From the NCBI GenBank assembly GCA_000750105.3, contig JPHH03000019.1:310001-374000 (forward strand): DNA of 64,000 nucleotides, given 5' to 3'. The notes under the pieces were generated by a model, which saw nothing but the letters and a program-made list of their open reading frames with translations, was not told the origin of the DNA and searched no databases. Positions 22,212 through 33,552 of this stretch are shown one piece after another. Both the position numbers and the translations under genes were made by a program. Position 1 is the stretch's first letter. Each line of letters opens with the position of its first letter. This stretch comes from Tolypocladium sp. Sup5 PDA-1. Taxonomy: Eukaryota; Ascomycota; Sordariomycetes; Hypocreales; Ophiocordycipitaceae.

Positions 22212-24397
22212 TCAGATTACGTCCGCCGGGCAAAAACTGCTTGACCTGGTCGACGTCTTAGCTGTGGAATAGCCCGAGTCAGTTGACACCGTAGCAAATG
22301 GACTGGCGGTGGAATAGTCCGGGTCGGTCGACGCCGTAGCAGATGTACTGGCTGCGGAAGAGCCCGAACCAGGGGTATCATGGACGTTGTCATGATACTC
22401 GTTATTTTCGCGGTCCCTAACTCGCTGCCACCACATTGTCCCCGTGCCGAAATACGAATGGGCGTAGCTATCCAACTGAAGTGGACCCCTGCTGTGGTGT
22501 GCTGACCGGGCGATGAGGGCATCTGATGCCGATCGTGGCCTGGGGAAGACGGGGGTGGGTCCTGGGTAGAATGTCGGACGAGGGTGGGTCATGAGCCATC
22601 CGAGACCTTCCCTCCCGAGATATGTCGCTGGCGTGAAAGCCAGTGGCTGCAAGGCTCCTACACCAGCGTCTATGGGTCGACCGGCAACGTCCACCTGAGG
22701 TCGGGGAGGCCATGGCGTTCTTAGGTCCCAGTACGGGCGCGGTCGGAACCTTAGATGAGTAGCGTGAGATGTTCCGTGCAGTTCCCATTCAAATTCTGAA
22801 CCTTCGTGTGAGAAAATTGGCGGAAAACGCAGTCCGGGAGAATCGGGAATGGCGGGGGCCGTTGTTGCGGTTGATTCGTAGTTCGTGTCGGGCATGCGAG
22901 AAAGCTTGGCACTCGCTATGTCGATCGTGCTGGCTAGGTTGATAGAATGGAGACCAAGGGTGTCTTTGATGTCCCGGAGTGCTTCGACGATTGGGATAAC
23001 GTAGGCCCCACCAAATGCGTCGGCAGCGACGACGTAGCCGTACACCTCTAGGGTGCTCTCGTTGACCACCCATGACCCCGAGTCACCGTCGAGAATTTCT
23101 GTATAAATATTAGTTGATCGACCCCGGAGCTGCCATGAGTATGGGAAGAAGGCTACATACGCTTATCGTCGTCGAGATTCAGGACGAGAGAGTCAACAAA
23201 GACTTCCCCGGGGCCCAGAAGCAACCTTGAAGGCAGAGGCGAGAGGGATCCTCGCTTCAGCCCTTCTGATCCGCTCATGACAAGGACGGGCTGCCTCTTG
23301 CCGGTATAGCTGGACGACGTGATAGGCATCACGAGATCCCCGGAGTTGAAGTTTCCGTCCTCCTGAGCCTCACCGTTCGGCGGCTTCCTCGGTCGAATGC
23401 GGTTCGGCTTGTAGCTGAGCATGTCAATGAGAGCCCAATCATAGTAAGCCTTTGGCTCGCCGTCTTTTGCGTTGGTCGTGGCCACTTGTCCATGTTGTCG
23501 GGCGTCCTTCGAAATGGAGCCCAACTTGCCCAGCTCGAGGGACGTCGAGGACACAGTGGCGTCTGTCGAATCGAACTGGAGCTCGTCTGTCTCTTGCGAC
23601 GGTCGAATCTCGTCCTCCACTTCAGCCGAATGATCACACGAGGCCTCGTTTTCCCCGTCCAAACGCTCAAGTTCCCAGCTGTCCGACGGCTCGGCATCCC
23701 CGTCGCAGCCCAGGAGAACATGGCCAACCGTCAGCCCGTACAGTTTGGTATCCCCGTTCGGCAAGACTGCCTTGACGATACCGCCGAATGTGGACCTTTT
23801 CTTGACGCCGGAAGGCTGCCGGATGATGATGGGAGCTCCGCAGTACGTCTCGGTTGTATAGTCCTCGCTCTCTCCGATGAGGGGAACGAAGACGTCAACA
23901 TCTTCGTCTCCCTGTTTCTCCTCTGGCGGTCGACCGCGGACGAAGGCCTCGAACGACTGCAGAGTATCATCCTCGGGCTGACACAAGGTCCTGACGAAGC
24001 GCTGGTCGAAAAACTCTCTCACATTCTTCGACTGCTGCTCCGGACACAGCACGACGATGCACGGCTTCGCATCATCCTCTGAACGTCCCAGGACCATCAA
24101 TCTCATGGCAATCGGGCGGTATTCCTTCCCCGCAAGTTTTCTTTCGATGTGGTCTAGCAGCGGCCTCTCGATCCGCGCCTGTACTTCTTGGAAGCGGGAG
24201 ACAGTTGCGTGATCGACGCTCTTGTCGAACTCGGCGAGGTGTGGCCCGAGTCCGAGTCGTGCCTTTTTGCTGTTAATGGTAGAAATGGCACTGCTGAACA
24301 GACTCCACGCGCACGGTCCGTCGGGCGATACAGACAGGGTGCTGTATCCCGAATCTCGTTTGTTGTCGGTCGTCTTGGCTTTCAAGGGGGCGGACAT
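22212..24397 (-). CDS. Trypsin-fold serine protease-like protein (707 aa)
   Basis: Two exons (24397-23161 and 23098-22212) join through a GTATGT donor and a CAG acceptor. The join rebuilds the serine-nucleophile motif: DGDSGSWV with Ser419. The other triad residues also look present: His226 in LTVGHVL and Asp320 in DWALID, so a chymotrypsin-like peptidase domain spans about residues 170-460, with a polar insert between His and Asp. The N-terminal part (about 60-170) is an alpha/beta region of unknown type. The tail is disordered and ends in three 15-residue repeats carrying DSGYST or DPDYST, and the N-terminus has the same RDSGYST motif. There is no signal peptide if translation starts at MSAPLK; an upstream in-frame ATG at 24478 would add 27 hydrophobic residues. 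Such proteins are common in filamentous fungi and remain uncharacterised. It faces the membrane-protein gene at 25304. Confidence 0.75.
22261..22395 (-). repeat. In-frame 45-bp minisatellite, three copies
   Basis: Units start at 22261, 22306 and 22351, each with GGAA-AG-CCG and GTAGCA-ATG-ACT cores. The period of exactly 45 bases encodes 15-residue repeats at the C-terminus of the protease-like protein, so copy number can change without breaking the frame. Confidence 0.85.
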
Positions 24398-25303
24398 TTT
24401 GCACGGCGGTGTCGGTTGAAGGGGCACCGCGGCGATGGTCATTACTACGCTTATGACATTACGAACAGGGCATAGCATGCGTTGTTGAGATGAATGAATT
24501 GAGCAGGACGGAGGCCTCGAGGGTTACAGAGATAGGGCAGGCTTTTGAGTCGGGATCGCCATTGTAACCTCTGTTGACCGCCTCAAACACAGTCTGGATA
24601 GGCTTCATGTCGCAACCTCCTCCGGGCACAGCGATGATTGCACCGGATGAAGGTCACGGGGTGCCGGGTTTGGGCCCAGGCCCGGCGTGTTGGTGTGTGA
24701 GACCCACAAGAGGGAGGTCACACTCGGAGGCCGCGGCGACCGCATACACGGCCGGCCTCGGGGGTCGCCGCCCCGCATCGGCGGTCGCCGCCCCGCTTCC
24801 GCCGGTTCGGCCTGTCAGACCGATCAACTTTGACCACCCTCATTACAGAAAAGGGCAGCCGAGAGACGGATATGGCGATATCCCGCCTCGCCCTACTTAA
24901 GCTACTCCGTATAGTACATAAATTAGGTATGGAGTATCCGTATAAAGGGGGGAATCTACTCCGTTAGTCTCCGTAAGGGGCCAGAATAGAATACGTAGGC
25001 CGCTTCCTCGGGCCCGTCTAGGTCCCAAAAAGCCTGCATAATTAACCCTTATTTAATGGCTGCCACACCCACCATAACACTAACAAGATAGAAAGGGTGA
25101 GGTAGATGGTGGGCGGCAGGGCATACAAACCAGTCCACTGGCCCTAAAGAGGCTGACAGTGAGGAATGGTCTTTTACGTTCGAGGCATGTGGCGTTGTGG
25201 TCAGCTGAGATCTGCTGTCTACCGTCCGATGAGCGGTCTACTGTACCATATTCTGCTTTAAACGCATCGACATATTCACTCCAGCGACCTGTCTCGTCGA
25301 CAG
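24398..25303. other. Shared divergent upstream region
   Basis: A 0.9-kb region between the starts of the protease-like and the tail-anchored gene. It includes a GC-rich part (24660-24830) with a repeated GGTCGCCGCCCCGC unit (near 24764 and 24785) and an AT-rich part (24900-25100). It may act as a bidirectional promoter. No gene recognised. Confidence 0.4.
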
Positions 25304-26600
25304 ATGACGCCTGCTGCTTCAGCTCCTGGATATCCCCTCGAGTTGTCCGTCTGGTCTGCCAGCATTATGGGCCTGCTGGAATACCCCTACCCGCTCGAGA
25401 ACGTCACAGACAACGAGCTGCAAAAGCTTACCCAGACACTATGGAACTGGGAAATCTGCGAAGCCTGTCAGAACGGCACGGCGGTTACAACCCATTGCTG
25501 TTCATGGAAGCAATCGGCTTGGCGGCTGAGCCGCTTCTTTGACTTTTACAAAGACGTCACTTCGTTTTATGTCCCGGAGCTGTTGCCAGGTAGCACGCCG
25601 GCGCTGCGCAGCCATGCCGACGTTCTCGACATCATCCGACTACTCCGAGCCAACCCCAAGATGGAGCGCTCTAAACTGACGGACAAGTACTTCTCCCGAC
25701 GCGATAACAAACCGCCTCTGGTGACGGATCAGTATCGGGCCTTCAATCTCGCCGTACAGGTCATGTCGATGGTGAAGTGCTCGGCCGATAACCAACCCTC
25801 CGGTCTGCTTGAGCTCGGAACCCAGCCGATGCCGTGGTGCTCGCACAAGTCGCTGAGCGAGTTCATGTCGGGAGCCTTCCTGCACTCGGGCAATCTCTGC
25901 GTGAGCGACGACGTAAAATCGGCGCTAACGGCGAGGAGGTTGAAGAAAGTTGCCAGGCTTAGGTTTCAGGGGACTGATGACCTCCGAAACCATCTTCGGA
26001 TGGATGCCAAGAATGGCGTGGTGGAGGTTTATCATTACACCAGCGTCTTGAAGGAGCACTTGAAGGCGTCGTCGCAAGCGGCTCTTGACGTTGCTCCCAC
26101 CTGTGAAGACTCCATCCCAGCGTAAGAGCGACCTTTGACGAGAAGCCTTACCGGTCGGACACTGCTAATCGTATCATCGTCCCAGGGAAATCATCCCGAG
26201 ACAAGTCGCTCTCGAAGCCCTAGATTCGGTGCAGAGTGTCCTCTTTCCCCTCGAACCAGAGTCGCAAAAGATCCTCCACAAACTAGTGTCGAAGCAATCC
26301 TTCGACAGGGACTGCCTGCGCTACGACTCGGCTGCCTATCGGAAGGAAAGTGAAGAGATCTCCTACAGCTATTTTAGCGGTCGGCTCGTTGACCTGTTCG
26401 AGGAGCTGCAGGATCCCAGCCCGCGCGGCATCCTTGAGAAATGGTTCCAGCGGAAGAGCGGAGCGCGCTATGTGATGATGGCGACGCTCGTCGGTGTTCT
26501 AATTGCGATTATCCTCGGTATTCTCGGGCTCGCTGTTGGGATATTCCAGGCGTGGGTGGCATACCATGCCTGGAAACATCCCGTGAGCCCGGGAGGCTAA
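25304..26600 (+). CDS. Tail-anchored membrane protein of unknown function (410 aa)
   Basis: Two exons (25304-26121 and 26186-26600) splice through GTAAGA/CAG and keep the frame. The protein is soluble and helical for its first 360 residues, then has one strongly hydrophobic Gly/Ile-rich segment (about residues 369-393, VMMATLVGVLIAIILGILGL) followed by a short tail. There is no signal peptide, so it should be a C-tail-anchored protein facing the cytosol. The stretch ISYSYFSGRLVDLFEELQ, then PRGILEKWFQRKSGARYVMM, is a recurrent block in uncharacterised Pezizomycotina proteins. The start is uncertain; the first ATG of the frame is used. Its divergent neighbour encodes a trypsin-fold protein, which suggests a shared job, but this is inference. 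Confidence 0.72.
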
Positions 26601-26989
26601 ACGACTATTAAGTACATGTACGTACTGGGCGTTATATATATATACATAGTTAGGGACGAACTAGTGCTCAAGTATATGGTTAGGGGAAGGAAATAGCTAT
26701 ACAAAGAGAGATTTTTAGCTGTGCAAATAGTAACCCTCATATTTATAAAGAGGAGGTGGACTCGTCATACGGCGACGAGTTCACGTGAGGCAGCGAGGCA
26801 GTGACCGTGTTATCGCGCAAGGTGATGGAAGTTGATCACAAGGCATCTGCCTTTAGCTGTGGCAAAATTCGTAGAAATTGAGTAGGCAATGGAGGTATAG
26901 CATAAAGCTACTAAACCGGCACGATAAAAGCAATTAGAATGCATGTTAACATTACAAAGGTCCCGCTTCATATACCATATCATTAAACC
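26601..26989. other. Convergent spacer, AT-rich
   Basis: Separates the 3' ends of the tail-anchored gene and the NmrA-like gene. TA-dinucleotide runs occur at 26630-26650. Nothing else seen. Confidence 0.5.
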
Positions 26990-28083
26990 CTATTTGTAAA
27001 TGTTGAGCTTGACAGGCGTGCGCTCGAATCCCCCCTTGACCATGGCGAGGGCCCTCTTGGTCGCCTCGTCAATATCCTCTTTTGGCAGTCCCAGCGTCTC
27101 GTTCGCCAGCCCGTACTTGGCCTCAAAGTTGCCGTCGCCGTTGGGGAAGAAGGTCCGCGTGTACAGGCAGATGCCGAAGCCGAGGTGCGAGCCCTGCTTA
27201 AACATTTCCATGCCGCGCTTGTACCGCGCACTGCTATCCTCGCGCTCAATCTGCCAGTCAGCGTCGGTGGTACCCATGACACGGTGCACGCTGTCGAGCA
27301 TGTCGCGCTGCGAGGCGAGGAAACTCGAGATGTAGAGCGGCTTGTCGCGCCACTGCGAGATGGTCGGGGACGTGTCGTGCTCGTCGTCGGGCAGCTCCTT
27401 GAGGCTGAGGAAGCTCTTGATGGCGCGGCCACACTGGTCCCAGGTTGTCGTGTTGATGCGCGTGTTGCCGTCGTCGTTGAACGTGACCTTTTTGTTCTCG
27501 AAGTCGAAGCCGTACCAGCCCTCGCCCATGGACAGCGAGAACTCGTACCAGAAGGAGCAGCACATGGCAACCCACGAGGAGACACCAGCCTTCTCGATGG
27601 CCTCGATGCCGCCGAGGACGGCCGGGCCGGTGAGGTTCTCGGCCTCGAGGGCCTTGTTCGTGACGTCGGTGCCGTAGCAGTTGGGCATGACCCAGGGGAC
27701 GCCGGCCTTGGCGGCGGCGGCGATGATGCGGTCCTGCGAGTCGCGCGGGGCGGTGACGGACATGGAGATGATAAGGAACTGCTGGCCGCGGAGGGCGTCG
27801 ACGAGGGTGTCCTCCTTATCGTAGTCGACGGCGGCGACCTTGCAGCCGGGGGGGATGGTGCTGCCACTGCCGGCGCGGGTGACGGCGGTGACGGTGTGCT
27901 TGCCGGTGGAGAGGAGGGCGGCGGTGAGGTAGCTGCCGATTTGGCCACCGACCTGTTTCTGTTAGCTGGAGCCGTTGAAGATGAGGAGGATTTGTGAAGG
28001 TGGTGACTTACACCGACGATGGCGACGCGCTCGATGCGGTTGGTGAAGCCCGCGGGCTGGTCCTTGGCGTACTTTTGGGCCAT
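26990..28083 (-). CDS. NmrA-like / isoflavone reductase-family oxidoreductase
   Basis: Two exons (28083-28012 and 27952-26990) encode 344 aa. The splice falls inside the dinucleotide-binding turn and restores VAIVGVGGQIGSYL (about residues 20-33), the GxxGxxG motif of atypical short-chain dehydrogenases in the NmrA/PCBER group, which bind NADP(H). Further family landmarks are DYDKEDTLVDALRGQQFLI, the VPWVMPNCYGTD segment, and a C-terminal helical substrate part. The protein is cytosolic. Similar genes are common near pigment or other secondary-metabolite genes (CipA-like), but here the only co-oriented neighbour is a DHA2 efflux pump. The reaction cannot be fixed from sequence. Confidence 0.88.
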
Positions 28084-28811
28084 GGCGACTATGTAGAGAT
28101 GAGGTTGAGATGAGAACAATGATGTAATTGGTATGTATGTATGAATGTCGTTGAGTTGAACCTTGCGGGTTGTTGTGGAAAGTTTAAACTGTGTGGTTGA
28201 TGATGCTGATGAACGAAACGAAACCCGGAGGCCATTAACAACTCTTTAAATACTTCATCCTCTCATCAAAGCGTCCATCTCGGAAACCTGTCACCATCAT
28301 CAAGATCCACTCCATGATGCTCCCCAGGCTCCTAACCCCGGCGCGCCGGACTCCAGTGCCCGTCTCCTCCGGAGGCACAATTACCCAATCCGGTAATCAC
28401 GTCTCCGGCGAGCCCCGGCGGCACGCGAGCGGGGCGTGATTGGCCCAACGAGCAGAGGGCCGGATACGAAACCGGGTTAGCGGCTTCGCGGGCCGGTGAT
28501 GGGGCTTAACTCCGCTGAAGATTTGTTCATGTCCAGGACGCGAGCCGTAGAGTTTCTAAAGGTAGTAAGGCTACGGATCTCGTCGCTGGCAGCTCGGAAC
28601 TCGCCCTTCGTGATGTCCGAGATGAGGCGTTTTCAGGGACTTTAGGGCTGGGCTTGGTGATGCCAGGTTCGGACTCCGAGCAGGCATGAAGTTGGCTAGA
28701 GCTGGCAGATTCAGCAGCACTTAAGAGGTGTCGAAGTCATCCTGCTGTCGTACGGTCATCGTGTGAATATGGCATCATAGATTAAGGTCTATACTGTCTA
28801 TCGTAGGCATT
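28084..28811. other. Intergenic between NmrA-like gene and DHA2 pump
   Basis: Presumed promoter of the NmrA-like gene and 3' region of the transporter. No feature recognised. Confidence 0.5.
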
Positions 28812-30699
28812 CTATACTTTTGATGCGTCTGATCGTGCCGCTTTATTCTCACCCCTTTCTGGCCGAGTGTCGGCTAAGTGGTCCTCACCTTGCGGCCCAT
28901 CTCCGTGTGCCCCTGCAGTCTCCTCCGCAGTCTCCTCATCCCTCTGTTCGAGACTCTGCTCCTCCATTTCTTCATCCTTTGGCGCCAGCCCCCGATCTTT
29001 GACAAATATCGTGCCCAGAAAACACAGCCCAATGAGCGGCACCTGCATCACAAACACGGCCCGGCTCGCCGCCATGTACGCGTCCAGCACCGCAGGCGGG
29101 ACACCACCCGGCACGACGGGCAGCGCGTACGTCGACTCGGCGAGGTACGCGTACTCCGGCGGCAGCGTGGCCCGCAGACGTGCCTGCAAGACGGCGGCGG
29201 AGATGGCGAGGCCGCACGCGCCGCCGGCGCAGCGGTTGAAGTTGCGGTTGGAGATGATGACGGCGCGGCGCGACTTGGCCGAGTGGGCCTGCAGGGCGAC
29301 GAGGGTGGGCTGGAAGACGCAGCCGACGCCGATGCCCATGACGATGAGGGGGATTACGATGATTCCGGGGCTTGTTTGACGGGTGTATATGAGGGCGAGG
29401 CCAGCGCCGCTGAAACCCGTGTCAGCTGGTCTCTCAAACGGAGGAGGATGCAACGGCGACTTACAGCGTCCACATGCCAAAGCCGAAACGTATCACCACG
29501 CCGTAGCGCTTGTACCGCGAGATCCAGAAGCCCGAGAGGGTCGAGACGATGCTCTGGATGCCAAACATGGGGACGAGGAGGAGGGCGGAGACGATGATGG
29601 AGAACTGGTGTGCGTTTTGCAGGTACAGGGGGATGTAATAGACGGCGGCCTGGTAGACGAGGCCGAGGAGGAAGCTCTGGGCCAGCAGCACGACAACGAC
29701 GGGGTTGCGGTACACGGTGACTATTTCCACTCAGTAAGCCATTCACTGTAGTTGGGCTTGACGGGATTGTGCACTGACCAGGCATCATGGGCAGCTTGGC
29801 AAGCTTCCACTCGACCAGGACAAACAGGATGAGGGAGACGCTGCCAATGGCCAGCATGCTGATGACCATGGGCGAGTTCCAGGGAAAGTATGCACCGCCT
29901 GTTCCATGCGTCAACACAGCCACTCGCGTATACAGCACAGAGACAGGCCAGGGGTAGTCAAACCTCCGGATATCGGAATCAGCAGGAAGATGGTCCCGAC
30001 AGACGACGTCAGCGACCCCATCCAGTCGACCTTCTTGACGCTCTCCCCCACGGTCGCCGTCGGCTCCTTGGATGGCAGATACAGATACGCCAGCAGGCCG
30101 TTGAGCGCCCCCAGCGGCGCGAGCATCCAGAACAGGCCCCTCCACGTCGCGCGCGACTCGACAAACGCGGCCGCGAGGAACGGCCCCGTGACGCTCCCCA
30201 GCCCGACCATGCTGCCCGTGATGCCCTGGTACTTGCCGCGCTGCTCGAGCGTGACGACGTCGGAGACGATAATCATGGCGAGGTTGGTGATGCCCCCGCC
30301 GCCGACGCCCGCGACGCCGCGCCACACGTAGAACAAGCTCGCGCTCGAGGTCAGCCCGCAGAGCAGGTCCGCGAGCGCGAGCAGCAGCACGGCGCTCACG
30401 AAGACGGCCTTCCGGCCGAAGATGTCGGACAGCCGGCCGTAGAGCATCTGGAAGGTGGTGTTGGCGAGCAGCGAGGCGGTGCCGGCCCAGGAGATGGTGG
30501 CGCGGGCGTCGAGGTCGGCGGCGATGGTGGGCAGCGCGGTGGAGATGCCGTTCTGGTCGATGAAGGAGATGAGCAGCGCGAGGGAGAGGATGCCGAGGCA
30601 GGAGACGAGCTGCCGCCGGGGGAGCAGGTTGGACTGGTCGTGGAGGCTCTTCTCGGCGGACGTCAGGGCGTCTTGATGGTGGTGGTGTCGTCGAGCCAT
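28812..30699 (-). CDS. MFS transporter, DHA2 14-helix drug/toxin efflux type
   Basis: Four exons (30699-29964, 29898-29779, 29720-29465, 29409-28812) join in frame to give 569 aa. The protein has the DHA2 pattern: a polar His-rich N-terminus, DQNGISTALPTIAADL in helix 1, LYGRLSDIFGRK (motif A) in loop 2-3, GVAGVGGGGITNLAMIIVSDVV in helix 4, and the antiporter motif C region GLGSVTGPFLAAAF in helix 5. Fourteen membrane helices and an acidic cytosolic tail are predicted. These pumps export toxins, siderophores or azoles at the plasma membrane. Co-orientation with the NmrA-like gene 730 bases downstream may reflect a small metabolic pair, but each gene has its own spacer. Confidence 0.92.
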
Positions 30700-31822
30700 G
30701 GCTGCGGTATGTCACTCGACGGCGACGCTCCCATGCTAGATGCTGTTACGGACAGCGACGACTCCATCATGAGTTGATGTCTGAATCGGCAGGTCTACGT
30801 GCTTATGAGATCCTCGCCGGAACCGTCATCGGCGAGCAGATGGGAAAACCTGGACTCTGCCGCTGCATTCGGCACTTATTCCCGGGCCCGGTGCCGCGCC
30901 GTCGCCCGCTGGGGCCACTTACACCAGCAGCACGCCCTTCGTAGACCGTCCCCGCAGCATCGGAAACCGAGAGGCCAGTTCCGAGTATCCTATCCTGGGC
31001 TGCCAAAGGCCATCAGTGGGGTCGGAAAAGTAAGCAAAGGAAACGCTTAAGAGGCAAGACGTTTCGTTTACCCGGATGGCCCCTGTTTTGGTGGTGGGAC
31101 GGGCTGCTTCTGTGACGAATTGGGTTCAATAACGGGCAATCGCCGCCCCTTGATTCGCCCCTCCCCTTGTTAGGTTCGAGATGGGGTAAGAATGCAGCTG
31201 CGCCGGGGCCGGGGCCGATGGTCGGGGCCTCGGGGTGCTCCGTGTGGAGCGGGCGTCTCCCGCGGCGCCAGCCCGCACACCGTGCCCTCGCCGAAGCGGC
31301 AGCACCATGCTTCTTCCTCCCCAACACGAACATCTACCCGACAAGCTCTCCGGCTTCACCCTGGCCAAGGGTCCAATATCGACGGCATGTCAGCCGCACG
31401 CATGCCGTGCCACGCGACATACAGCGCCAAGATGGGCAGCAAACAGCCCTGCCGTGGCCCGGAAACGTTCAAACACCCCGCCGGATGGTTCCCGGTGAAG
31501 GTTCGTGTGTTGGTCCGGGCGTGAGATGAATAGCGTTTGAATCAAGGCGTTTATTCTCACCTGCAGGCCGCTATGAGATGGAATTCCGGTGTGCTGTACG
31601 TACATGCTGCAGGGCAATCTCACTTTCCAGAAGATCGTTGCAGGACTCTGACTGACCCTGATTTGCCAGCTGCAGCCTGCAGCCTACATTATTAGTGCTC
31701 ACTGCTCACGTTCTGAGGACTGAACTTCAGTCTCCACGAGCACATCCTCTCGTTTACTGAAGGACAGGCACGCTCGTTTCAGCATCGCCACTTGCTGCAA
31801 GGCGTCAAGCCAGATCGCCGAC
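30700..31822. other. Intergenic, boundary between accessory and core halves
   Basis: Overlapping short open frames in a GC-rich stretch (31160-31530) have no recognisable domain. Presumed divergent promoters of the DHA2 pump and the lipase. Confidence 0.45.
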
Positions 31823-33307
31823 ATGAAACTCCATCTCCTCGCCCTCACGGCACTCGCCTCCGCCCAGCGCCCCCTCAAGCCCCAGCCCAACACCTTCAAC
31901 TCGACCTTCGCCCTCACGCCCACCCAGATCGCCGCCGCGAACCTCTCCCCCACGGCCGCCAACAACGTCAACGTCGCCGCGCAGTTCGAGCGCTCCAGCT
32001 GGGCCACGGGCCCCGTCCGCGACGACCCCTTCTACACCTCCCTGCCCGCCAACGCGTCCTCCGCCGCCCCGGGCTCTGTGCTCAAGGTCGAGGCCTGGAC
32101 GGACACGACGCGGTACACCGTCGCGCCGACGCTCGCCCTCTCGCGCATCGTGTACCAGTCGCTCACGCTCAACGGCACGCGCGTGCCCGTCTCCGCGTTC
32201 GTCCTGTGGCCGTACCTCCCCAGGGGCCATGGCGGAAAGGGGGAGAAGGCAAAGACGGCGCCGCTGGTATCCTGGGGCCACGGCACGTCGGGCGTCTACG
32301 CAGAGTGCGCGCCCTCGCACACCCGCAACCTGGGCTACCAGTTCTCCGCGCCCTACGCCCTCGCCCTCGCGGGTTACGCCGTCGTGGGCACCGACTACGC
32401 CGGCCTCGGCGTGCCGTTCTTCCCTGACGGCGGCAACATCACGCACCAGTACGTCGCGTCGCCCGCCGCGGGCAACGACCTGCTGTACGCTGCGCAGGCC
32501 GCGCAGGCAGCGTTCCCGGATAAGTTGAGCAAGGAGTTCGTCGTCATGGGCCACTCCCAGGGCGGAGGCGCCGCCTGGGCCGCCGCGCAGCAGCAGCTCG
32601 CGGCCAAGGTCCCGGGCTACCTGGGCACCATCGCCGGCTCGCCCGTCACCAACGCCATCGAGCTCGGCGCCGCGCTGGGCAGCAGCCTCGGCCTGCTGCA
32701 GACGGCCAAGGCCATCACCTCCATATTCAGCGAGCTGTCCCTGTCCGACATCCTCACCCCCGCCGGCGTCGCGGCCGTGCACCTCCTCGACGAGATCCAG
32801 GGCTGCAACTCCGTCTTCAACACGCTGCTCGGGGGGCTGCTTGCCGCGGACCCGAAGCTCGCACTCACGAGGGACGACTTCGTGGCGTCGCCATATGCCG
32901 GGCGCTTCGAGAACCTCACCGTGGCCGGCGGGAAGGACTTTGCCGGCCCTATGCTCGTGCTGCACGGCACGGCGGACCACAACATCCCCGAGGCCATGAC
33001 GGCCAAGTACGTGAACAAGACGTGCGCGGCGTTCCCACAGCGCGAGATCCGCTACGTCAAGGCCAGCGCCGTGGGCCACGTCCCCGCCCTGTACGCCACA
33101 CAGCAGATCTGGATGGACTGGCTGGACGAGCGCTTCGCCAAGGGCAGCCGCCACGGCAAGCGGACGGATGACAAGGACTGCCGCGAACGTAGCGGCAAGT
33201 GCAGCGTCCAAGAGATTGGAGGCGATGCTTCGCAGCCGCTGAATCACTACCAGGGAGACTTGAACTATTTTCTCGAGTACTCCCTCGACGACTACCAAGT
33301 AGCATAA
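31823..33307 (+). CDS. Secreted fungal lipase (LIP family)
   Basis: Single-exon 494 aa alpha/beta-hydrolase of the fungal secretory lipase (LIP) family, hydrolysing triglycerides or other esters outside the cell. Residues 1-15 are a short signal peptide. The nucleophile elbow GHSQGG places Ser245; a TADHNIP turn gives Asp385 and AVGHVP gives His419, completing the triad in normal order. The oxyanion region (WGHGTSG) and the GTDYAGLG segment are also typical. Several Asn-X-Ser/Thr sites suit a glycosylated enzyme. An unusual 60-residue polar tail follows the catalytic domain, containing Lys/Arg-rich sequence and two extra cysteines. The gene is intact. Confidence 0.9.
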   Translation: MKLHLLALTALASAQRPLKPQPNTFNSTFALTPTQIAAANLSPTAANNVNVAAQFERSSWATGPVRDDPFYTSLPANASSAAPGSVLKVEAWTDTTRYTVAPTLALSRIVYQSLTLNGTRVPVSAFVLWPYLPRGHGGKGEKAKTAPLVSWGHGTSGVYAECAPSHTRNLGYQFSAPYALALAGYAVVGTDYAGLGVPFFPDGGNITHQYVASPAAGNDLLYAAQAAQAAFPDKLSKEFVVMGHSQGGGAAWAAAQQQLAAKVPGYLGTIAGSPVTNAIELGAALGSSLGLLQTAKAITSIFSELSLSDILTPAGVAAVHLLDEIQGCNSVFNTLLGGLLAADPKLALTRDDFVASPYAGRFENLTVAGGKDFAGPMLVLHGTADHNIPEAMTAKYVNKTCAAFPQREIRYVKASAVGHVPALYATQQIWMDWLDERFAKGSRHGKRTDDKDCRERSGKCSVQEIGGDASQPLNHYQGDLNYFLEYSLDDYQVA

Positions 33308-33552
33308 GCAGCGAGCATGTAGAAACAATTAGAAGATGGATGAAGTCTAAACGACAATTGCTGGCAAGAACAAGACCGCTCTCTGAACATGGCCCAAATC
33401 CAACCCGCGAAACCGTGTACTGTATGCTGCCCCCGTCTCGTGTCCCAACGCCGCCGTCTCCGGCCCTGATATGGCCGAGGGATATATATAGATGCCCCAT
33501 CTCCTCGCGCCCGTACGTTCAAGTTGCTTCCGTGGCCCCCTCGTCCTCCACC
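33308..33552. terminator. Convergent 3' spacer of lipase and GPD
   Basis: The 245 bases separate two convergent genes and must contain both transcription ends. No classic AATAAA is visible. Confidence 0.3.

Noticed and set aside
27185..27997. Plus-strand open frame opposite the NmrA-like gene
   Set aside because: Gly/Val/Asp-rich mirror of the real coding strand; no domain.
28012..28119. Reading the NmrA-like N-terminus into the following intron as one exon
   Set aside because: That frame becomes a Ser/Pro/Arg-rich low-complexity chain; splicing at GTAAGT restores the GxxGxxG motif.
19161..30699. A secondary-metabolite cluster combining the FAD oxidase, NmrA-like reductase and DHA2 pump
   Set aside because: No backbone synthase (PKS, NRPS, terpene cyclase or DMATS) is present in the window, and unrelated genes separate them.
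31805..33328. Long minus-strand open frame opposite the lipase
   Set aside because: Antisense shadow of a gene with an intact catalytic triad; low-complexity Gly/Arg/Val sequence without a domain.
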